NCBI GenBank assembly: GCA_029204225.1
Contig: CM055102.1
Location: forward strand, 3,289,528-3,353,527
DNA: 64,000 bases
Direction of reading: 5' to 3'
Origin: Diphasiastrum complanatum
Lineage: Eukaryota; Streptophyta; Lycopodiopsida; Lycopodiales; Lycopodiaceae
Part shown: positions 41,501 to 51,000 of the stretch, piece after piece
Position numbering within the stretch: position 1 is the first letter of the stretch
Layout of the letters: each line of letters opens with the position of its first letter
Position numbers and translations under genes: made by a program
The notes under the pieces: model-generated
What the model saw: only the letters and a program-made list of their open reading frames with translations
Database searches by the model: none
Told to the model about the DNA's origin: nothing

Positions 41501-44500
41501 CAGTTGCAGCCCATCAGACGAGATCCGGTCAATTCTATTAGCTGTGCTTGCAAACAACACCCAAGACCTATAAAATATATACTACATAGGGAAATTAATT
41601 AATTAGTGAATTAAAGGTGGAACTCGAAATTTTATTGGTTGAGCAAACACATGCATACACTCCACGATATCAAACAGCAAACAAAAAATGCAACAAAATT
41701 CCCAATACAAGGCAGGTGCTAATTAGCTTACCATGAAGTACAGAAAAGGGTACAAAGATGATATTGGTAATGCTGCACATCAAAGGAAGAAAGAGCCCAA
41801 ATGTCAGCTTGTTATCGCTTTAAAAGATCACTTCTTGTTGTAGCTTTTTCATGTCCAAAAATAAGTTTGTCTCAAAACACCTATCAAGACGCAAAACTAT
41901 TTTTAAAATATCCTAATTATGTACCGTTAAAACCTCGTAATGAAAGACTTAGTCATGGAAACACAGTAGGGGAAGCCTCGAAACATTGTGAAATTTTTTT
42001 TTTTCTTTGTGGTTATGTTACAACTGCCTTCCAAGGTGAAAACAAGACAGTAGCCTAGAAAGGGAGCAGGTGAAAGTACAGGCAGAAGAAAATCTGGAGC
42101 TGGTGACGCTTAAGAGATAATTGGGGAACAAGTGGAGTGAACAAGGGCAAATAGTAAATATCATTTATGATCCTGGACAAATGTTTCTAGCTTTACGTCA
42201 TTCCTTCTTGAAGAATAATCTTCAAAACAACAGGATTTTTGAAAGAAGAATCTTGAAACTCTAAAACAATAATTTAAACAAACATGTGAGCACTAAAAAT
42301 ATGCGGGTTTAATAGATTGAATCTGAGACATCTGATATTTGATAGTTTTCCATCTACATTCGACAGGTATTGGTGTCCTATACTGAAAACTATGACACCA
42401 ACTATATCAGAAAATATGACCCCGTAACAGCAAGCACAACACGGATCATGCATCCACAAGTTTTCCGAAATGTCCTAAGCATTTTTTCAAGAAGTTCCTT
42501 AATCAAGAATGCTTGAAGAATATTCGTTTCCCTGAAGGATCCTCATGTTGATTCCGGCCTTCTCCAGCATTGACAATGATCTACATTTTACATACATCTT
42601 TGCATTACCTGAAGCCGAAAATCAGCCCTGCTGATAGCACATGCCTTCCCAAAATGCTCAAGATTTCTTGCATGCATGAAACTGTTCTGGTCCCAGTTTA
42701 AGAGCACTTTGCATCTAACCCTAGCAAAGGTCCACTTGAGCAACATGAAACCACTAAAGTATAGTGACTCAACTCACCACCCCCGACTGTAGAGCTAATC
42801 CAACCAAGCTCACATGCAAACCTAGAAATCCATCATCGCGTCATGAATGATTCCTAGATCATGATTGTGAAGTCCCATAATCCATCCTGCCTTGTCTAGT
42901 CTACATGATGTATTAGGTTCATGATCTACTTGGAAGCTCTCAACCAATCAATCTCTCCAAATGGATGCCAAGTACTCCCTTACATAGCCATCTCCAAGGC
43001 TTGTGCAACAGCGGAACATGTTGCGCGAGCTGCCATTCAACCAGGAATTAAGTCAGCTATTGTGGGCGATGAGCAGACTTACTGTAAAAGCATCTCCATG
43101 ATACTATCCAATTTGGAATTCTCTCATTTTAACAGGACTTGCACTCCTATTCGCCAGTCATCAATTGCCTGAACTTAAGCATCCAGCAACCATACATGCT
43201 ATTGTGGGTGATGAACAGAAATTTTCAGCTCTCGATCAGGATTCAGACTCAAGATAGTCAATTCAGCGTACCACGATAAAAGCAGGGTCCTTTACTAGAA
43301 GAAGACTGGATCCTCATGACTTAATTTGAAAAGTATTTGACCATATTATAATTATGTCAAAATTGGGCAGTGATTTTTTTTATTTTAGCTGCCAAATATT
43401 TATAGTTTTGAATTTTAAGCCTCAAAAGGAAAAATATAATCACAAAGAAAAAGTAACCTGCAAAAAAACTCGTACATGACAGAAGGAACTATTCTACAGA
43501 AATCAGCAAGCAATGACTGGAGACATGCTCCTTTGACTGTGGAAAAAGTGGACAAATGTTGTCTCGATGAATGAAGTAGTATAGAGCTCACAAGTGGCTT
43601 CGAATAAAATGGCACAACATCTAAAATGTCTTGCGGGTTCATTTTTGGATAGCCATTAGAACGTACAAATAATTTGAACCAAAGAGGCCAAAGGCAACTT
43701 CATAAATGTTGAGCCAGTTCTCATTTTGGACAACCACCACCATGCAGCTTCATATTCTACTTTTGGACAACAACAAAAATGCACAGCAAAATTTGATCAA
43801 ATAAGCCAAATGCAGGCCCACAACTGTGGTAGAGGTTTTGGCTTTAGACAGCCACCAGAGCAAATAAAAACTTCGCTAAGTCATGGTAGCAACCAAACGT
43901 TTCAAACATCTAAGCTTGAAAGGAAAAATCAACCAGACATTCAGGAACATCTTTCAATTATAGGGCTTGCATAGAATTAAAATTTTTTTGCCATATTGTA
44001 GGAAAAATGCCCATTAGCTGTTACAAAATAAAAAAAGATTATATTAGGGAGCATAGATGATGATGATGATGACAATGAGGTTCCTACACATAGAGACCAA
44101 AGACGAGGCATCACTCAATGCCATGTTGAAATCAAAGCTACTCGTCCTACCTTGAGGGCACACATACCTCATACATGACCTTCACGACAACGATAATAGC
44201 ACACTCTAGACATACATCCAGCACCAGCTCGTATCACATTCTTCTTTAGCAACAACAGGACATGATGACGTTAATTGATAATACTATACCATTACATCGC
44301 TTCCTTGTGGCAGGCTAGCTATTGTACTGTGATTCACTTATGTTTTTTATAGTACGTTAGATCTATATGCATTTTTTCATTACTGTTTCAAAGATATTTA
44401 ATACACTCCCGTAATACTAGTCACTTGACCTATACCTTTTTCATCTTATATGGTTTTTGACATGGAAAAGACATCAAAAAAGTTCTTCTTGTTCTCTTTC

Positions 44501-44944
44501 TGCTTATCTCGCCCCCATTACTACCTCACCTCGACCCTTTGAGTTCTCCTTCTTCACTCCTAAGATGGTACATGTAGCTATTAAGAAAATGAAGACCCAT
44601 CACACACATGATATTGATAACCCATAATGATATTGATACATCCTCACTAGAGATCAGCACCGAGATCAGAAACAATGTTTGAAGCAAAGGCCTACAGCCA
44701 GTAGTGTGAATTGTCAAACTACATAGTCATATGGTCAACGACATCAACTACAATGATGACATTGCAATATCGCACTTATCTCTCCCTCATAAATTCCAGG
44801 AGATTCAGGATCATCAGCAGCAACCTCTACTATCACATCCATTTTTAGCCAAATATCATGATGATGGCAAGCACTTAAATACACACTTGAAATATAATTC
44901 AAATCTTATGTGGGTATTGGTATTTCAAAGACATTAATGAAGAG

Positions 44945-45005
<61 letters not shown>

Positions 45006-48000
45006 ACAACCTCTACCTCCTCTCCGAGTACCACTACCCCTTCTACTCTTTCTTCCTCCTCTCCTTCTTTCACCCCTTTATCTTCATCCTCTTTGTCTCC
45101 GCATCTTTCAGCTGATTTCTCGTCTGGTTTCCCAAAGACCAATGTGTCCTTGCTTGCCTTAATCAAGCAACAAGCATTCCAAATCTCCACTCAGGAGAAT
45201 ACCGTTTTGGCCCTCTAGGGCAAAGTTGGCATTTTTGAGGTTGATGTTACTTACCTCAAGACTGAATTGGAATCGGATGAAGAGGAGGAAGAAGAAGTCG
45301 GCAATGCAGATTCAGAAGACATGGCAAAGCAGCTTCAAGAGTGGGTTCACTCCTTGGAGCAGCAATTTCAGCAATCGAAGAATTCTTGGGCCGACATGCT
45401 CAAGGGATCTAAGCAGGTTATTTCTGAATCTATTCAAGAACATCAAAAAAGAGATCCAAGGCCCTCAATGTTTGTTACGAGCTCGTAACCAGTGCCGAAC
45501 CCTAGGGAACACAGATAGGTCAGATACCACAGACAGGGTCGTGTCCAGTGTACATGACCAACAGGGCAAGACAGTGTGAGTAGTGTGCCCCAGCACGGTC
45601 CATAGCCATGGCGGGCCTAACACAGCCTAGGGACCCTGTCAGCAGGATAGGGCCCCCAGTTGGGTCCCGACGTGCAGTCGACCACGTCAGTGCCACGTGG
45701 CCGACACTTGGCAGTTGCATGCTACCAGTCCTCACACTGGGCTAGGAGGGGCTTACTCTATATCAGGGAGTAGGCAAGGTTGGGTGGATCAGTTAGTGTT
45801 TGCCCTACTGTGGTGTTAGGATCTATAACACTGGTATCAGAGCCATCTCCTTCTATGGGAGCTCAGTTTCAGCAGGGGAGAAATCCATCAAAGTGCATAG
45901 CAACTATGGTTAATATGCAAAGATAGATAGAGCAGGGTCAGCGCTGGAGAACCAGCTATCTATGGTGGAAATCTCCGTAGGATTACTTGTTTTTACAGTA
46001 AAATTTGGATCAGCTTTCTAGGCCAGGTCCAGCGCTGCCAATCAGGGTTTAAACTTCGATTTTGGAGTGGAAATTCCGGATTTTGGAGCGTTTTCAAGTC
46101 AGGAAGTTTGATGCAGACCAGCGCTGTCAGAGCAGCCTCCTTCCTTGAGTTTTGAGTGGAAATCAGTGACAAATTGAGCAAGATTTGAAGCGGATTTCTA
46201 CAGCAGGTCCAGCGCTGGACAGTAGGGGATAAATTTTAGAATTTATCCTTGCATTTCAAAGGTTTTCTAGAAGTCTGAGCTTCAGACTTGCTTGTCACAG
46301 ACCAGCGACCTACCAGCTGAGGTCAAATCAGAGATTCAAGCGGATTTTTGAGTCTAAATGTGGACAAATTGAGATGCTGTCAGACCAGCGAGGGGGGATA
46401 GCAAAAGTTTCAAATCTTGTTGCACATTTTCCAACCTCAAATCAGATTGAGAAAGAAGCTGAGAAGGGCTTTTCTGTATTCTCTCTGTGGAAGTACAGTT
46501 CTCAGAAAGAGCTAAGTTTCCTTCCCCTTGTACAGTTGTAAATTAGTCTTTTAGACTTTTTTTCCTTCAGAAGTTAAGGTAGCTCTCTTTCAGTTCCGAA
46601 GATGACCACTCCTCAGGGACCTGATCAACCCCCGGAGAGAGGCTTCGACGAAATTGAAACAGAAGCCTTGGCTTATAGAAAAGGGAAGGAACCCATGGAA
46701 GTAGAAGAACAGGAACAGTTCGCCGAAGAACTCGACGAACTGGTTACCAAGGAGAAGTTCCTCCAATTGGTAACAGAAGTGGATGAACTGAAGCTGGCAT
46801 TAGCCAATTTCAAGTCCAGTGTGGACGACTCGTTCGCTGAACTCAAAAACTTGATTTTGAGCTCCGCGAAAGGAAGCCTTCCCTCCACTTCTCAGTTATC
46901 CCCTTCTCCACTTCCATCAGTTTCGGGTGAGACTTTACGGTCTCACCCCAGTGTTTTTAAAGATTTAAAGCCTCCTACTTTTAATGGGGAAGAGAAGGAT
47001 AGAAATGCAGATATTCTACAAACCTTCCTCAACAAATGGAAGAACATTCATGCTCTTAAACAGACCCCTGACCATTTGCAAGCAATTGAGGCCAGTCTTT
47101 CCTTAGGGCCTATGGCCTATAAGTGGTGGTTAAATCTCCAGGAGACTGGGCAGACTCCCCGGTCATGGAAAGCTTTTGAAGAAGCTTTCCTAAGAGAATT
47201 TCTACCAGAAAATGAACTGGATAGAGCCTGGGAAGCCTGGGAAAGAACAGTAATGGATAAATCCCTCATCCAATATATCTCGCAGTATCGAGAAGCAATT
47301 TTAAAGATTAAAAATATGGATGACTATCAGAAAATCAGGGGATTTGTCCGTGGCCTCAAAGATGAATATAAAGTAGAGGTCTAGAGAAACTCGCCTACTA
47401 CCCTTGAGCAAGCTCTCAGATATGCTCAAATCTATGATGATTCAGTGGGTAGGAAGAGAGCGAGACAGCAACCACTTTCTGAGCAGCTTCCTCAAAGAGA
47501 CTTTCAATCTAAAAAGAAATTTTTAAAAAGAAAGAAAGAAGATAAATTTAAAGGTGAAGCTCCTCAGAAACGCCCTTCACTCATACAGCCCTTAAAACCA
47601 GATGATTTTGAGAGAGAGCCAAACAAGAACATTTGTGCTTTGTGTGTATGGGCAAGGGACACACAGTCAGACAGTGTCCCAAAAAAAAGATAAAAAACAA
47701 GTTCATCTTGTTCAGACTGTATGTTTCCCCAGTGACTCGGCAGCTTCCGAGATCAAAGTGTATCATGAAGATCATGAACACTGTTGCCAGCTGACCTCTG
47801 CAATGCTAGCGAGACCCTTCAGCTTTGGGCCGCATGACCTAGTACGTATGCATGGGAAAGTTGGTAACCAGTCAGTAAGAGTCATGGTTGATGATGGGGC
47901 AACCCATGATTTCATCAACCACACCCTGGTTAAAAAGCTTAAACTACCAGAGGTACCTAGTCAGCATAGGTACATAGTTTCATTAGCTAAGGGTGAAGAT

Positions 48001-51000
48001 AAAAAAATATGGGAAACTATGGTAAGTAAGTTAAATCTTGGTCTTCAGGGGTACCAAGATGAAATAAACTTTCAGATAATGCACCTGGATCGAACAGACA
48101 TTGTTCTCGGGAGAGATTGGCTCTACAGTTTAGGACCTTCCCTCCACAGAAACTATCAGGAGAACACCCTCAACTTTCAGTATAAAGGCCGAGAGATCCA
48201 GTTGCATGGGGAGCATGATGTTCCCAACAGCCCTATGGTCTGCAGTTCAGAGCTCTGTCAGATAATCGGAGACGAAGACCATCAGGTATTCTTATGTGAC
48301 TTTCAGTTTATTCCTGAAGTTTCTATTTCCAGTTCTATTCAGCAGAAAATCAGTAAATTAGAAACTTTATTGTCTAAATTTAAAGATGTTTTTCCTGAAG
48401 ATTTGCCACATGGTTTACCACCTAGCAGAGAGGTAGATCATGTAATAAACCTAGTACCAGGTACAGCACCTGTTTCTAAACCTCCGTATCGGGTCAGCCG
48501 AACAGAGGATGAAGAAATAACTAGGCAGTTAACAGACTATCTTGGGAAAGGCCAAATTCAGACCAGTAGTTCACCATGGGCCTCACCAGTCCTATTGGTG
48601 AAAAAGAAGGAGGGGTCTATGCGTCTTTGCGTAGAATACAGAGCGCTCAATAAAGTCACAATTAAGAATAAATACCCTATGCCTCGGGCAGACGAGTTGT
48701 TTGATCAACTCGACGGGGCTAAGTTTTTCAGTAAAATAGACCTCAGATCGGGATATCATCAAGTCCGTATAAAATCGGAAGATGTCTCGAAAACAGCTTT
48801 TAGGACTCATCACGGTCATTATGAGTTTAAGGTGATGCCATTTGGGCTCACAAATGCTCCAGCTACCTTTATGTCCTTGATGAACAGTTTCCTCAGACCA
48901 TACTTGGGTAAGTTTGTAGTCGTATTTTTAGATGACATCCTCGTCTACAGCAAAACGAGGAAGGAGCATCTAAAACACCTCAGAAAGGTGTTTCGACTGC
49001 CCAGAAAGCATAAGCTTTATGCTAAACAATCCAAGTGTGAATTCTTCGTTGAAGAAGTAGCATATTTGGGTCACATTATCTCTTCAGATGGGATTAAAAT
49101 GGACCCAAATAAGGTTAAAGCCATACTCAGTTGGCTGAAACCTCAGAATATTTTGGAACTTCAAATCTTTCTTGGTCTGGCGGGATATTACAGACGATTT
49201 GTCAAGGAATATGCTCAGATAGCAGTCCCTATGACAAATCTTCTTAAGGGGAAGGGAAAGGAGTTCATTTGGGAGTCCGCACAACAGGAGAGCTTTGATG
49301 CTCTCAAAACAGCCTTAGCTACAGCACCAGCCTTAAAAGTCGTCGACCCCAATCAGCCATTTGTGGTCGAAACAGATGCTAGCGACTTTGCAGTAGGCGC
49401 TGTACTAACTCAGGGTGGACGACCAGTTGCGTTCGAGAGTAAAAAACTCGAGCCAGCTCAGACTAGGTACAGTGCCTATGAAAAGGAACTCTTTTCTATA
49501 GTCCATGCCCTTAAGACTTGGAGGCATTATTTGTATGGTGCCAACTTTGAGGTCCTGACAGACCATGAGAGTCTCAGATACCTTTGCAATCAACCTGAGC
49601 TTAGAGGTCGGAAAGCTCGTTGGGTAGAGTTGATGCAAGAGTTTGACATGTCTATCAGATATAGGCGTGGAAAATTCAATACAGTAGCAGATGCCCTTAG
49701 CAGAATGCCTATGATAAACGAGCTGAGTTTTACTCAGATTCGTAATGAGTTACTCGAGTCCTTGAGAGGGAAATGCCAGCATGATGCATTCTTCTCTATT
49801 ATCTGGAACTCAGTCCAGAACAGACAGTTACAGACTCCATAACCAGTTCCCGGGGCTGGTGCCAGTTCATCCAAGAATACGGCAGCTTCCGTTGAGGATG
49901 ATGATGAGTCCGACTATACGTCGTCAGATGACGTTGAGGATTCTGAGCCTGTATTACCCAAGCAAACCCCAGTGGTTGAGGGTCAGTTGACTCAAGGATT
50001 CAAATGGAAACAGTATTCCATTCAGGATGAGTACTTGCTCTATAGAGATAGAGTATGTGTCCCCAATTCAGAGGATTATAGGCAGCAGGTCCTATATGAA
50101 TGTCATGACAATCCTAGGGCGGGACACCCAGGCATACAGAAGACCTATGAGCTTCTTCGTAGGCAATTTTTCTGGCCCAGTATGAAAAAGGACGTCCACC
50201 AGTATGTAACCAGTTGCCAGAAATGTCAAGTAAATAAACCAGAGCGTTTAAAGGCAGGAGGGTTGTTGCATCCCTTAGAAATACCAGCTGGTATATGGGA
50301 GAGTATCTCCATGGATTTTATAGTAGGCCTGCCTAAAACCCAAAAGGGTAATGACGCTATATGGGTCACAGTTGACCGTCTGACCAAAATGGATCATTTT
50401 ATTCCGACCAAAACAACCGTTAGAGCTCCAGAATTAGCGAGGTTGTTTGTAGACGGGCTATTTATATTGTACGGTCTACCTTCCGACATAGTCAGTGACC
50501 GGGACAGTAAGTTTACTGGAAATTTTTGGAGGGCAGTATTCCATCATCTCCATACTAAACTTAATATGAGTACCACCGACCATCCACAGACGGACGGTCA
50601 AACAGAAAGGGTAAATCAAGTGCTGGAGGATATGCTTCGTGCATACGTCAGCAAGAAGCAGACTAATTGGGAGGAGTATCTCTCGATATTAGAGTTTGCT
50701 TACAACAGTACCAAACATTCAGCTACGGGATACAGCCCATTTATGCTGATGTACGGTTTTCAGCCACGCTCACCCACAGCTGTAGGGTTTAAACAAGAAA
50801 AAGTTGAAGCAGCCAGAAACTTTTTAGAAGACCTAAACCAGATGATAGAACATGCTAAGCGTAGCATTAGACAATCCCAGGATCGAGCCAGGCATTATGC
50901 AGATCCACACAGACGGGATGTGCAGTTCTCCACTGGTGAGAAAGTCTACTTGAGAGTCCCAGTTGACTCTAAAACCCTCAAATCAGGAGTGTGTGCTAAG

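Noticed and set aside
43415-43642. 75-codon minus-strand ORF as a ZIFL 5' exon
   Set aside because: Sequence does not match the family, and exon 1 at 53,759-53,900 joins exon 2 in phase with the expected CPGC motif.
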